DNA from: Streptomyces sp. CB02959
GTDB taxonomy: Bacteria; Actinomycetota; Actinomycetes; Streptomycetales; Streptomycetaceae
Assembly: GCF_002803155.1 (NCBI RefSeq)
Contig: NZ_NNBP01000026.1
Coordinates: 47,937 to 111,936, forward strand
Direction of reading: 5' to 3'
Length of the DNA: 64,000 nt
The notes beneath the pieces are model-generated. The model had not been told where the DNA came from and ran no database searches. It saw nothing but the letters and a program-made list of their open reading frames with translations. A program made the translations under genes and the position numbers. The first letter of the stretch is position 1; each line of letters begins with the position of its first letter. Positions 44,977 to 53,651 of this stretch are shown piece after piece.

Positions 44977-45594
44977 ATGGTTACGGCGAAGGAGACGACG
45001 CAACAGCGGGGGCGGGGCGCGCGGGAGCGCATCCTGGCTGCCGCCGACCGGTTGTTCGCGCAGCAGGGCATCACCGCGACCGGTATGGAGCAGGTCGCGG
45101 AGGAAGCGCCGGTGTCCAAGCGCACGCTCTACGTCCACTTCCGGACCAAGAGCGACCTCGTGATCGCCCACCTGCAGGCGCTCGCGTCGTCGGGGAAGAC
45201 CCTGGAGGGCGTGCTGACCCTTGCGGAGCTCAGCCCTCGGGAGCGGATCCTCCGGCTGTTCGACCAGCCGGCCACGGACCTGGCTTCGGTGCGCGGGTGC
45301 CCGTTCATCGATGCCGCCGCGGAGTTCCCCGACCCGGCGAGCCCGATCCACGCCTACGCCCGCGAGCAGAAGCTGCTGATGGTGCGGCTGGTCACGGCAT
45401 TGGTGGCGGAGCTGGGGTGCGTCGAACCCGCAGCGCTCGCCGAGCAGTTGGTGACCCTCGCGGACGGGGCGGCCAGCCGTGCCATGGTGCTGAACGAGCC
45501 GGACTACGGCCGGCACGCCCGCGCGGCCGCGCAGACACTCCTCGAACACGCCCTGCCCCGGGACGGGTCGGCATGTGGTGAAGTGCCGACATGA
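44977..45594 (+). CDS. TetR-family transcriptional regulator
   Basis: A 205-residue TetR protein: N-terminal GARERILAAADRLFAQQGI and the helix-turn-helix MEQVAEEAPVSKRTLYVHFRTKSDLV, then an all-helical ligand domain that includes RGCPFIDAAAEFPDP, frequent in regulators of electrophile-responsive reductases. It is divergent from the nitroreductase gene and overlaps the methyltransferase start by 4 bp (ATGA). Confidence 0.9.
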   Translation: MVTAKETTQQRGRGARERILAAADRLFAQQGITATGMEQVAEEAPVSKRTLYVHFRTKSDLVIAHLQALASSGKTLEGVLTLAELSPRERILRLFDQPATDLASVRGCPFIDAAAEFPDPASPIHAYAREQKLLMVRLVTALVAELGCVEPAALAEQLVTLADGAASRAMVLNEPDYGRHARAAAQTLLEHALPRDGSACGEVPT

Positions 45595-46247
45595 CGTCCC
45601 TGCCGCACCGGGTCCTACGAGCGCTCGACCGCTTCAACGCCGCCCACCCCTGGGACCACAACGCCCACTACCACCGCTGGATCCTGCGTCAACTCCCCGG
45701 GCACTGCCACACCGCCCTGGACGTCGGCTCCGGCAGCGGTGACCTGGCCAGGCTCTTGACCACGCGCGCCGACGAGGTGCACGGAGTCGATGCCGACCCG
45801 ACGATCACCGCCCGGGCACGCGAGCTGACGGCTCCGGCGACGCCGGTGACGTTCACGGCCCAGGACGCCCTGACCGGGCTTCCGGCCGGCGCGTACGACG
45901 TCATCACCTGCGTCGCCGCGATCCACCACCTGCCGTTCGCCGAGGCCCTCACGGTGTTCCGCCGGCACCTGGCTCCCGGGGGAACCCTTGTGCTCGTCGG
46001 GCTGTCCCGCCCCACGACGCCCGCCGACTATCTGCTCGGGGCCGCGGCCAGCCCCCTCAACGCCGCCATCGGCTGGCTCAAGAACAAGGGCCGCACGGCA
46101 CCCCGCCCGGTCTCGATGACCGCCCCGACCCGGCCCGCGGACATGTCCTTCCCCGACGTCGTCCGCGGAGCCCGTGCGGTCCTCCCCGGCGCGCGGGTGC
46201 GCCGCCGGCTGTTCTGGCGCTACACACTCGTATGGCGCCACCCCTGA
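45591..46247 (+). CDS. SAM-dependent class I methyltransferase
   Basis: A 218-residue methyltransferase with motif I LDVGSGSGDLARLL (residues about 42-55), acidic motif HGVDADPTITARAREL, motif IV YDVITCVAAIHHLPF and LAPGGTLVLVGL. The C-terminal region is basic and helical. Its substrate is unknown. Coupling to the TetR gene by an ATGA overlap places it in the same transcript and suggests the regulator's inducer may be a compound this enzyme modifies. Confidence 0.87.
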   Translation: MTSLPHRVLRALDRFNAAHPWDHNAHYHRWILRQLPGHCHTALDVGSGSGDLARLLTTRADEVHGVDADPTITARARELTAPATPVTFTAQDALTGLPAGAYDVITCVAAIHHLPFAEALTVFRRHLAPGGTLVLVGLSRPTTPADYLLGAAASPLNAAIGWLKNKGRTAPRPVSMTAPTRPADMSFPDVVRGARAVLPGARVRRRLFWRYTLVWRHP

Positions 46248-46439
46248 ACGAACCCCGTTACCATCCGGCCCAGTTGGCACGGCGAAGCCATCCGGCCGAG
46301 CCCCGGGGGCGGCCTCGGGGGCGTGGTCGTCCGGCACGAGCAGCGGTCCGACGCCGGGTGCCGTTCGCGGCACGGCTCCCCTCGCCGCGCGTCGCATGCG
46401 GCCGGTGGGCTCCGATCGGGATTCGCTTCCGGTGCCGGG

Positions 46440-47162
46440 TCAGAGCCCTTCGGCGCCCTTGCGCACCCTTCCGCCGATTCCGATCACTCCCGCCCGGCCG
46501 ACCGACGTCACGATCTGCGAGCCGCGCCCCTGGGTGAGGGTGAGGTCGCGGCCGAGACGGGCCGTCAGCAGCAGGGCCGCGGCCCCCGTGGCCTCGTCCT
46601 CGTCGATACCGTCCCCCCGGCCCGGGAACCCTCGCGCCCGCACTCGCCCGGCCGCCTCGTCCTGCCAGGCCCAGGCGTAGATCCACTCTCCGGGCGGCGG
46701 CACCGCGAGCCCTTCCACCTCCGCCGCCGAGTCGTACTGACGCAGCGTGCGCCCCGACGACCAAGCGGCCTGCGCCTCGATCCAGGTGAACTCCCCGGCA
46801 CGCCGCACCCTCACCACCCCAGCGGGAGTGACCAGTTGGGACACCCCGAGCAGCCAGGCGGCCCCCACGCAGGGGTGCCCGGCGAACGGAAGCCGTGCGG
46901 TGGGGGTGTAGATGTCGATGATTCCCCGGGCGGCATCGTCGACGAAAACGGTCTCGCTGAGTCCGAGCCTTCTCGCGAAGGCCAGCCGCTCGCTCCGGGT
47001 GGGGACAGCGGCGCCATCCCGGACAAAACCGAGTACGTTGCCGTAGCGGCCGTCGGGATCGCAGAAGACCCGGGCCGTCTCAAAATCGATCACGCGGGCA
47101 GTCAACCACTCGGTACCCGCCACCGGCCCGAGGACGTCCTCCCACGTCCATCGATCGGACAC
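46440..47162 (-). CDS. PhzF-family isomerase/epimerase-like protein
   Basis: The 240-residue protein has the PhzF two-lobed pattern. The first lobe contains GRYGNVLGFV, LSETVFV with the catalytic-type glutamate, and PFAGHPCVGAAWLL. The second contains DEATGAAALLLTARLG. It is somewhat shorter than typical PhzF (about 280 residues) because the second lobe is compact. Family members isomerise dihydroanthranilate-like acids or have unknown substrates. No phenazine genes are near, so the role here is open. Confidence 0.85.
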   Translation of the reverse strand: MSDRWTWEDVLGPVAGTEWLTARVIDFETARVFCDPDGRYGNVLGFVRDGAAVPTRSERLAFARRLGLSETVFVDDAARGIIDIYTPTARLPFAGHPCVGAAWLLGVSQLVTPAGVVRVRRAGEFTWIEAQAAWSSGRTLRQYDSAAEVEGLAVPPPGEWIYAWAWQDEAAGRVRARGFPGRGDGIDEDEATGAAALLLTARLGRDLTLTQGRGSQIVTSVGRAGVIGIGGRVRKGAEGL

Positions 47163-47237
47163 GCACCAGGCACCTTCGACTGCTTTCGATCCGCTACGAG
47201 TTGGCCGGACTTCCCAGGAGCACCGCGGCCGCTGCGA

Positions 47238-47717
47238 TCATCGCGGTCGGCGCTCCTGCTCCGCCCCCGACGTCGGCGGATCTCCCAGCGTCACGTTGCC
47301 CATCCGGATCGCGGCGGCGGAGCCGTGCGTGGCCCGGATGTCCACGTTCCCGCCGACGGCCAAGCCACCGCGGTCGGCCGACACACCGTGAACCGGAGCG
47401 TGATCGCCCACCAGTGCCCGCAATCCGGCCACGGCCGCGGCCTGTTCGGCCTCGTCCAGCGCCTCCAGCACCATCTCGAAACGGGTCTGCCACACCGCCG
47501 CCTGGCGAACCCGCGCCTGCTCGTCCGCGCCGTCTCCGGTGAGTTCGGCCGCGCTGCGGTCCAGCCGTTCCCACTCCGCCCGCTCACGTCGCGCGTCTCC
47601 GCGCCCGAACCAGCGGGCCACCGCCTGCCGGAGCCCGGCCCACGCGTCCGTACCGGCCGCCTGCACCACCGCGGCCCCGCCTGCCGCGGCCACCGCCGTC
47701 AGCGCTTCCTCGACCAT
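47238..47717 (-). CDS. Conserved Streptomyces protein of unknown function
   Basis: A 159-residue protein starting at the ATG at 47717. It has an alanine-rich N-terminal segment (ALTAVAAAGGAAVVQAAGTDAW), a helical charged middle (RREREAEWERLD-type pattern from about residue 55) and a C-terminal beta-like tail with GGNVDIRATHGSAAAIRMGNVTL. The tail resembles repetitive motifs seen in effector-associated actinomycete proteins. No catalytic motif is evident. Confidence 0.6.
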   Translation of the reverse strand: MVEEALTAVAAAGGAAVVQAAGTDAWAGLRQAVARWFGRGDARRERAEWERLDRSAAELTGDGADEQARVRQAAVWQTRFEMVLEALDEAEQAAAVAGLRALVGDHAPVHGVSADRGGLAVGGNVDIRATHGSAAAIRMGNVTLGDPPTSGAEQERRPR

Positions 47718-48009
47718 CCCGGCCCCTTCCCCACCTGCCGTCACTCGGCTTGCCCGTCCGCTCGGCCTTCGCGCCCGCGGGCGGCTGCCTTCACGGCTCT
47801 CCCCCACAACACGTACCGCCGGAGCGGGAAGTTCCCTCATCCCGGGCTCTTCGCACGGTCGGTCGCCGCTTTTTCTGCCGCCGGGCGCGAACGCGGGGAG
47901 GGGGCGCCGGACTTCCGTCGACCGTTTCGCCCAGTGTCATGACCGGAAAGGTTCACCGGCGCGCGACACTCCCGGTCCGCCCGCACGGCTTCCCCCCGCT
48001 TCACCCGGC

Positions 48010-48063
48010 TTCACCCAGGGCAGAACGCCGCTCCCTTCCCCCGGCGCCCCGGATCCCTAGGCT
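48010..48063 (+). promoter_or_regulatory. popR promoter with a possible PopR site
   Basis: TAGGCT (48058-48063) fits a -10 element whose start point would fall at the GTG at 48070, so the transcript may be leaderless, which explains the absence of a spaced ribosome-binding site. Upstream, TTCACC-CAG-GGCAGA (48010-48024) matches the right half of the sites before clpP3 exactly and the left half loosely, hinting at autoregulation. Confidence 0.45.
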
Positions 48064-48069
48064 GAAGGG

Positions 48070-48501
48070 GTGAGCACTCATGCGTCGAACGAAGCCCGCG
48101 TCATCCCGCTGCGCCCGCAGACCTCGCCGCCCGGTTCCGGTGGAGCGCCCCGCGCCCCGCAGCGACCGGCGGGAGCCCCACAGACACCCGCGCCGAGGGA
48201 ACCCCTGTGGCGCGACCTCGTCGGCGATGTGCTGCGGCGCGAGCGGCTCGCCCAGGAGCGCACGCTGAAGGACGTCGCGGAGGCCGCCCGGATCTCGATG
48301 CCGTACCTCTCGGAGCTGGAGCGCGGACGCAAGGAGGGCTCCTCCGAGGTGCTCGCGGCCGCCGCCCAGGCCCTCGGGCTCGGCCTCGCCGACCTGCTCT
48401 CGCTCGCCCAGGACGAGTTGGCCCGGTACGCCCGGAGCCGGCCGGGCCGGGGCCGCGCGACGCCCACCGCGCAGTACGACGGCCTCTGCCTCGCCGCCTG
48501 A
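48070..48501 (+). CDS. popR: PopR/ClgR-type XRE-family activator of clp genes
   Basis: A 143-residue protein with a proline-rich N-terminal tail and an XRE helix-turn-helix (LRRERLAQERTLKDVAEAARISMPYLSELERGRKEGSSEVL, residues about 55-96). The C-terminus ends in two alanines (CLAA). In S. lividans, PopR activates clpP3-clpP4 and is itself degraded by ClpP through a C-terminal Ala-Ala. The neighbouring clpP pair and the terminal AA fit that protein well. It converges with the clpP genes across a strong terminator. Confidence 0.85.
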   Translation: MSTHASNEARVIPLRPQTSPPGSGGAPRAPQRPAGAPQTPAPREPLWRDLVGDVLRRERLAQERTLKDVAEAARISMPYLSELERGRKEGSSEVLAAAAQALGLGLADLLSLAQDELARYARSRPGRGRATPTAQYDGLCLAA

Positions 48502-48511
48502 CCGAACCGGC

Positions 48512-48545
48512 GGCCGGTACGGCGGGACGAACCGCCGTACCGGCC
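48512..48545. terminator. Strong bidirectional hairpin between popR and clpP4
   Basis: GGCCGGTACGGCGG and CCGCCGTACCGGCC form a perfect 14-bp stem with a 6-nt loop, exactly in the short gap between two convergent genes. No T-tract follows on either side, which is common for GC-rich actinomycete terminators. Confidence 0.75.
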
Positions 48546-48578
48546 GGCTCACCGGCCCGCGGCCACGGCCGCGCGGGG

Positions 48579-49181
48579 TCAGACGAACGCGAGCCGCCGG
48601 CTCAGCACCTCGTCGGCGAGCCCGTAGGCGACGGCCTCCTCGGCGGTGAGCACCTTGTCCCGGTCCATGTCCGCGCGCAGTGTCGCCACGTCGTGCTGCG
48701 TGTGCCGGGCCAGGACCTCCTCCACCTGCGAGCGGATGCGGGCCATCTCCTTGGCCGCGAGGGTGAGGTCGGAGACCGTCCCCTGCCGGCCGCCGCTGGC
48801 CGGCTGGCCGAGCAGCACCCGCGCGTGCTGGAGCACGAACCGCCGCCCGGGATCTCCGCCGGCCAGCAGCACCGCCGCCGTCGACGCCGCCTGACCGACG
48901 CAGAACGTGGAGATCGGCGCCTGCACGAACGTCATCGTGTCGTAGATCGCCATCAGTGAAGTGAACGATCCTCCGGGCGAGTTGAGGTATATCGAGATCT
49001 CCCGCTCCGGGTTGGCCGACTCCAGGTGCAGGAGTTGCGCGATGACCACGTTGGCGACCCCGTCATCGATCTCGGTGCCAAGGAAGATGATCCGCTCGTT
49101 CAGCAGCCGGCTGAAGACGTCGTAGGACCGCTCGCCCTGCGCGGTCCGCTCGATCACGTAGGGAACCGTGTACGACCCCAT
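48579..49181 (-). CDS. clpP4: ClpP4-like protease subunit lacking the catalytic histidine
   Basis: The 200-residue protein is a ClpP subunit: the N-terminal DVFSRLLNERIIFLGTEIDD, SPGGSFTSLMAIYD, the nucleophile Ser100 in VGQAASTAAV and the acid region DMDRDKVLTAEEA. Where active ClpP has a His in the HQP motif, this protein reads LLGQPASGG (Gly125), so the charge relay is incomplete. It begins 1 bp after the clpP3 stop. It probably forms a mixed ring with ClpP3, which has a full triad. Confidence 0.9.
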   Translation of the reverse strand: MGSYTVPYVIERTAQGERSYDVFSRLLNERIIFLGTEIDDGVANVVIAQLLHLESANPEREISIYLNSPGGSFTSLMAIYDTMTFVQAPISTFCVGQAASTAAVLLAGGDPGRRFVLQHARVLLGQPASGGRQGTVSDLTLAAKEMARIRSQVEEVLARHTQHDVATLRADMDRDKVLTAEEAVAYGLADEVLSRRLAFV

Positions 49182-49182
49182 G

Positions 49183-49821
49183 TCACAGCCCCGTCCGTCG
49201 GCGCGACGTGGCCGGGCGGATGTCGGCGAGCGACTCCACCACCCGGTCCACCATCCCGTACTCCCTGGCCTGCTCGGCCGTGAACCAGCGGTCCCGGTCG
49301 CCGTCCCGCGCGATCGTCTCCTCGCTCTGCCCGGTGTGCTCGGCGGTGATCCGCTCGATGGCCTTCTTGGTGAACTGGAGGTTCTCCGCCTGGATCTCGA
49401 TGTCCGCGGCGGAACCGCCGATGCCCGCCGAGGGCTGGTGCATCATGATCCGCGAGTTCGGCAGCGCGAGCCGCTTGCCGGGCGCCCCCACGGTGAGCAG
49501 GAACTGGCCCATGCTGGCGGCGAAGCCCATCGCCAGCGTCGACACGTCGTTCGGGATGAGCCGCATGGTGTCGTAGATGGCGAGACCCGCGGTGACCGAC
49601 CCGCCGGGGCTGTTGATGTACAGGCTGATGTCGGTGCGCGGGTCCTCCGCCGACAGCAGCAGCAGCTGCGCGCACACCCGGTTGGCCGACACGTCGTCGA
49701 CCTGGGTGCCGAGGAGGACGATCCGCTGGGCGAGCAGCTGTGCCGCGAGGTGGTCGTCGAAGCGGCTGGGCGGTGTGTCGCCCTCCTCCGCGCGGGGCGG
49801 GAGCATGGCGAGGGGAGTCAT
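49183..49821 (-). CDS. clpP3: ClpP3-like ATP-dependent protease proteolytic subunit
   Basis: From the ATG at 49821, preceded by AAGGAG, the protein is 212 residues with the full ClpP triad: Ser103 in GFAASMGQFLL, His128 in IMMHQPSAG and Asp in DRDRWFTAEQAREYG. SPGGSVTAGLAIYD is the oxyanion-side motif. The frame extends upstream to 49956, but that portion crosses the tandem operator. It is the first gene of a bicistronic operon with the clpP4-like gene. It degrades unfolded or tagged proteins with a Clp ATPase. Confidence 0.92.
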   Translation of the reverse strand: MTPLAMLPPRAEEGDTPPSRFDDHLAAQLLAQRIVLLGTQVDDVSANRVCAQLLLLSAEDPRTDISLYINSPGGSVTAGLAIYDTMRLIPNDVSTLAMGFAASMGQFLLTVGAPGKRLALPNSRIMMHQPSAGIGGSAADIEIQAENLQFTKKAIERITAEHTGQSEETIARDGDRDRWFTAEQAREYGMVDRVVESLADIRPATSRRRTGL

Positions 49822-49893
49822 CTTGTCTCCTTGTCGAGGCGGGGATGCCGTCGACTCCACTCTCGACCTCGGGAGGTCCCCGGATGCGGTTTC

Positions 49894-49923
49894 TCTGCCC
49901 GCCGCAGATTCGCCACGGGCAGA
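49894..49923 (-). promoter_or_regulatory. Two abutting PopR-type operators upstream of clpP3
   Basis: Two 15-bp elements touch end to end: TCTGCC-CGC-CGCAGA (49894-49908) and TTCGCC-ACG-GGCAGA (49909-49923). Each follows the TCTGCC-N3-GGCAGA layout I recall for PopR sites, the first with one mismatch and the second with an exact right half. The outer arms TCTCTGCCCG and CGGGCAGAGA also form a perfect 10-bp inverted repeat across the pair. Confidence 0.7.
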
Positions 49924-50008
49924 GACGTCAGCCCCGGCGCATCCCTGAAAACGCATAGGCCGCCGATGTGCCCAGGCCGTGGGGTTTCCCCAGCGTTCCA
50001 GCCGTTGC

Positions 50009-50025
50009 CCGGCCGAAGCGGCCGG
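50009..50025 (-). terminator. Hairpin directly after the terpene cyclase fragment
   Basis: CCGGCCG-AAG-CGGCCGG is a perfect 7-bp stem with a 3-nt loop lying immediately next to the stop codon at 50026-50028. It would end the leftward terpene cyclase transcript. Confidence 0.5.
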
Positions 50026-50721
50026 TCAGTTCGTGCCACGGCGAAGCACATGCGGCCGCAGCTCGCCCATCGCGTGCTCCATGAGCACGGCGGTGAACTG
50101 CAGACCGCCGAAGTCGCGGCGGGCTCCCAGATATTCGATCAGGTCGGTCAGGGCATGGTCGACGTGTTCGAGCTCCCACAGCACCCCGTCCAGGAAGCGC
50201 CGCACACTGCTGACGAACCGATCGCGCCAGAGCGGGCTCATGGTGGCGGCCGTGCCGGTCCACAGACCTGCGAAGGCCCGTTCCACGGGATTGACCGGGA
50301 TCAGCGGCCGCGGTAATCCGTCCAACGGCAGGAACAGCATCAGTCGTTCCACCTGAGCCGCGGCCGACTCATGGTCGTGGTCACGCCGGTAGAGCGGCAG
50401 GAATAGATCGTCGACGAACCACAGGGCAACATGCCAGTCGGTCACCAGCTCCAACTCGCAGGCGTCGGCATCCGGATGGGTCAACGCGATGAACAACGGG
50501 AAGTCGGCCTGATCGAATTTCTCCTCACTCCACCGTTGCGGCCACTCCGAGTACTCCTCGTCGAACATGCCCATCTGCCGGGCCGACTTCTTGGCATGTG
50601 CGCGGGCCTGGTCGACATGAGGGTTGAGCCGGGACTCGAACGGCATGTGGAACTGCGGCTGCGGAAGGGACCCCATAACCGGGTTGCTTCCCCTCCCGGA
50701 CCCCGCGAGGCCGAAGTTCAC
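50026..50721 (-). pseudogene. Truncated germacradienol/geosmin-synthase-like terpene cyclase
   Basis: The reading frame resembles the N-terminal domain of germacradienol/geosmin synthases: PQFHMPFESRLNPHVDQAR, THPDADACELELVTDWHVALWFVDDLFL (metal-binding acidic motif as DDLFLP) and NPVERAFAGLW. It stops after FGGLQFTAVLMEHAMGELRPH, before the region that should hold the second metal motif (NSE/DTE) and the C-terminal helices, so about 100 residues are absent. The downstream DNA does not continue the match in another frame. The GTG at 50721 has a strong AGGGGGG; an ATG at 50676 is the alternative. It is unlikely to cyclise anything. Confidence 0.75.
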
Positions 50722-50933
50722 TCTTGAGCCCCCCTGCCGCGGCCGTCCGATCACGGGAGTTGCCCCGACGCTTCGGCCCATGGCAGACGGTGCACACGCG
50801 ACACCCGCCGTGGTCGGCTTCGGAGCCGCCGCGCCTCGGTACGACAGCCGCGGCTGCGTCTACCTCGGCGCGGTCACCGCCGCGGCCCATCTCAGCCCGT
50901 CTCTCCGATCATGATCCGAGGGAGGGACGGGCT

Positions 50934-51596
50934 CTAGTCCGCCGCTTCGCCGTCGATCAGGACGTCGCTCTCCCATTGGTCGGCCGACTGCCGGGCGAGC
51001 CGTACGTAGTGCTCGGCGATCCGGTCGGGGTCGAGGGGGGAGCCCGGGGCGACCGGGCCGCCGACGGTGACGGTGGCGATGTGCACCCCCTGCGGTCCGA
51101 ACTCTTCGGCGAGCACCGCCCGGGCCGCGCACAGCCCGGCCTTGCCTATGGACAGACTGGTCGCCGCGGCGCGGGCGGTCGGCATGCCGGAGGTGAGCAG
51201 GACGGTGCCGCCGCCGACGGCCGCCATGCGCGGAGCCAGGTGCGTCACCGCGCTCACCGCGCCGACCACGTTGACCCGCAGTGTCGCCGCCAGTTCCGTG
51301 GCCGACAGTTCGCCGGGGCGGTCGTAGCGGACCCATGCGGCGTTGTACACCAGCACGTCGGGGACGCCGAGCCGCTCAACGGCGGCGTCGAGCCCGGACC
51401 GCAGCGAGGTCTCGTCCGCCGCGTCGGCCGGCAGGCCGAAGGCCTTGCCTCCGGCGTCCTCGACCGCCGCGACGGCCCCGTCGACGGTGGACCGGGAGCG
51501 GGCCAGCACGGCGACCGCCGAGCCCTCCCGGGCGAACCGGCGGGCCACGGCCTGGCCGATGCCGGGGCCCGCGCCGATCACGAAGGTTCCAGCCAT
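50934..51596 (-). CDS. Short SDR-fold oxidoreductase with atypical active site
   Basis: The 220-residue protein has a Rossmann SDR start (GAGPGIGQAVARRF) and a VYNAAW structural motif. The catalytic Tyr of YxxxK is not evident: the region reads TSLSIGKAGL, with Lys kept and Leu or Ser in place of Tyr. A serine is present in LLTSGMP. It is shorter than classical SDRs at the C-terminus. Activity and substrate are uncertain. It stands alone, upstream of the terpene cyclase fragment. Confidence 0.75.
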   Translation of the reverse strand: MAGTFVIGAGPGIGQAVARRFAREGSAVAVLARSRSTVDGAVAAVEDAGGKAFGLPADAADETSLRSGLDAAVERLGVPDVLVYNAAWVRYDRPGELSATELAATLRVNVVGAVSAVTHLAPRMAAVGGGTVLLTSGMPTARAAATSLSIGKAGLCAARAVLAEEFGPQGVHIATVTVGGPVAPGSPLDPDRIAEHYVRLARQSADQWESDVLIDGEAAD

Positions 51597-51771
51597 GGTG
51601 GGTCAACGTCCTTTCGGTGGAACCGGGTCGAGCGCCTGCCGTCGACCGGAGCGGTTGCAGGGGTAACTCCGGCCGCCCTGCGGCGTATTCCGCGTTCCGC
51701 CGCGCGGATTCCCGGGCGTGCCGACGAGGCCGCGCCGCAGGTCACCCGCCCGGCGCGCACCCCGCCACCCG

Positions 51772-52431
51772 CTACCCGCCCACCCCCAGGAAGCGCAGTA
51801 CGGCCAGTACCCTGCGGTGGTCGCCCCCCGCCTTGGGCAGGTCCAGTTTCGCCAGGATGCTGTTGATGTGCTTGGCCACCGCGCTCTCGCTGACGACCAG
51901 TTGGGCGGCGATCCCCGCGTTGGAGCGGCCTTCGGCCATCAGGGCCAGTACCTCGCGCTCGCGCTCGGTCAGCCGCTCCAACGGGTCGCTGGGGCGCCGC
52001 ACCAGCAGCTGGGCCACCACCTGCGGGTCCAGGGCCGTGCCGCCGGCCGCGACCCGGCGCAGCGCCTCGATGAACTCCTCGACGTCGGCGACCCGTTGCT
52101 TGAGGAGGTAGCCGACGCCGCTGGTGTTCGCGGCGAGCAGTTCGGCGGCGTAGCGTTCCTCGACGTACTGGGACAGCATCAGGACGGCGGTGTCCGGCCA
52201 CTGTTGCCGGATGACCAGGGCGGCCCGCACCCCCTCGTCGGTGAAGCCGGGCGGCATGCGGACGTCGACGACGGCGATGTCCGGGCGGTGCTCCTCCACG
52301 GCCCGCAGCAGCCCCTCCGCGTCCCCGGCCTCGGCCACCACCTCGAACCCGGCCGTCTCCAGGACTTTGACCACCCCGATCCTGAGCAGAACGGAATCCT
52401 CGGCGATCACAGCGCGCTTCTCAGCGTGCAC
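51772..52431 (-). CDS. NarL/FixJ-family response regulator
   Basis: The 219-residue protein has a receiver domain with acidic residues in AVIAEDSVLLR, the phospho-accepting aspartate in IAVVDVRMPP and the lysine in YLLKQRV. A LuxR-type helix-turn-helix follows (LTEREREVLALMAEGRSNAGIAAQLVVSESAVAKHINSI). It overlaps the upstream histidine kinase gene by 25 bp and is its cognate regulator. Confidence 0.93.
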   Translation of the reverse strand: MHAEKRAVIAEDSVLLRIGVVKVLETAGFEVVAEAGDAEGLLRAVEEHRPDIAVVDVRMPPGFTDEGVRAALVIRQQWPDTAVLMLSQYVEERYAAELLAANTSGVGYLLKQRVADVEEFIEALRRVAAGGTALDPQVVAQLLVRRPSDPLERLTEREREVLALMAEGRSNAGIAAQLVVSESAVAKHINSILAKLDLPKAGGDHRRVLAVLRFLGVGG

Positions 52432-53651
52432 GGCAGCTCCACGGTGATGACGGTCGGGCCCCCTGGGGGGCTGTCGATGGCGAGGGTGCCGTCCACTGAG
52501 GCCACGCGGTGCGCGAGCCCGGTCAGGCCGGTCCCCCCGGAGGGGTCCGCCCCTCCCCTGCCATCATCGGTGACCCGCACCCGCAGCGTGTCACCGGCCC
52601 GTGTGGCCATGACCTCGGCGCGGCTCGCCCGTGCGTGCTTGGTGACGTTCGCCAGGGCCTCGGAGACGACGAAGTAGGCCACCGCCTCCACGGCGGGCGC
52701 GGCCCGCTCGGCCACGTCGACGGTGACCTGGACGGGCAGCGGCGCGCGGGCGGCGATCCCGGAGAGTGCCGCGTCCAGTCCGCGGTCGTCCAGGACGTGC
52801 GGGTGCAGGCCGCGCACCAGGTGGTTGAGCTCCTCAAGGGCCTCCTTCGCCTCGCGGTGCGCCTCGTCGATGACCGCACGGGCCTCGGGCGGCAGATCGG
52901 TGAGGGTGGCCCGGGCCAGGCCGAGGTTGACCGCCAGGGACACCAGCCGCTGTTGGGCACCGTCGTGCAGATCCCGTTCGATGCGGCGGCGTTCGGCGTC
53001 CGCGGCGGCCAGCGTCTCGGCGCGGCGTTCCGCCAGGTCCTCGACCCGCCGCTCCAACTCCTCGGCCCGGCTGGGCCCGAGCAGCCGCCGGGCGATCACC
53101 GACTCCAGGCGTATCAGGGCACCGGTCAGGCGCGGCAGGAACGGCAGGACGACCAGCCCGGCCACGGCCATCTTCCAGCCGTCGACGTTGGCCCACTGGA
53201 TGAAAGCCCACTCCTGCGGCAGCAACCAGTACCAGCCGTAGAAGGTGATGCCGGCGATGCTGCCCACCCACAGGACGAGTGCCACGGCCTCCACGACGCC
53301 CAGTACCGGACCGGCCAGCTGGTGGTAGCCGAGCTGGCGCCAGTACGAGCCGGTGCGCAGCCGCCGCCAGGCGCGCTGGAGGTCGTTGCGCCCCTTCACG
53401 GGCGGGGTGCGGGGGATGCCGGTGTCCGCGTAGGCGGCGAAGCGGCGGCGCTGGAGCCAGGTCACGGCCGTCGCGCCGACGGTGGCGAGGGCCAGTGCCA
53501 CCACGGCGCCGCCGGGGGCGTAGACCACGGTGAGGCTGAACCACACCCACAGCAGGAAGGCGGCACCGTGCAGCGGGACGCCGGTGTACAGGAAGGCGAG
53601 CTGCCTGCGTATGCGGGCCGGGCGGCGTGGCCGCACGTCGGGTCGGGTCAT
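52407..53651 (-). CDS. Sensor histidine kinase (HisKA_3 type)
   Basis: A 414-residue kinase. The N-terminal half has about four membrane helices without a large extracellular domain, next comes a coiled-coil linker (EELERRVEDLAERRAETLAAADAER), then the phospho-acceptor ERDLHDGAQQRL and a GHKL ATPase (VSEALANVTKHA, VTDDGRGGADP, GTGLTGLAHR). This is the DesK/NarX-like group common in Streptomyces, sensing membrane or cell-envelope states. It forms an operon with the response regulator. Confidence 0.92.
   Translation of the reverse strand: MTRPDVRPRRPARIRRQLAFLYTGVPLHGAAFLLWVWFSLTVVYAPGGAVVALALATVGATAVTWLQRRRFAAYADTGIPRTPPVKGRNDLQRAWRRLRTGSYWRQLGYHQLAGPVLGVVEAVALVLWVGSIAGITFYGWYWLLPQEWAFIQWANVDGWKMAVAGLVVLPFLPRLTGALIRLESVIARRLLGPSRAEELERRVEDLAERRAETLAAADAERRRIERDLHDGAQQRLVSLAVNLGLARATLTDLPPEARAVIDEAHREAKEALEELNHLVRGLHPHVLDDRGLDAALSGIAARAPLPVQVTVDVAERAAPAVEAVAYFVVSEALANVTKHARASRAEVMATRAGDTLRVRVTDDGRGGADPSGGTGLTGLAHRVASVDGTLAIDSPPGGPTVITVELPCTLRSAL

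Noticed and set aside
50026..50721. Functional geosmin synthase
   Set aside because: The protein lacks the second metal-binding motif and the entire C-terminal half of that bifunctional enzyme.
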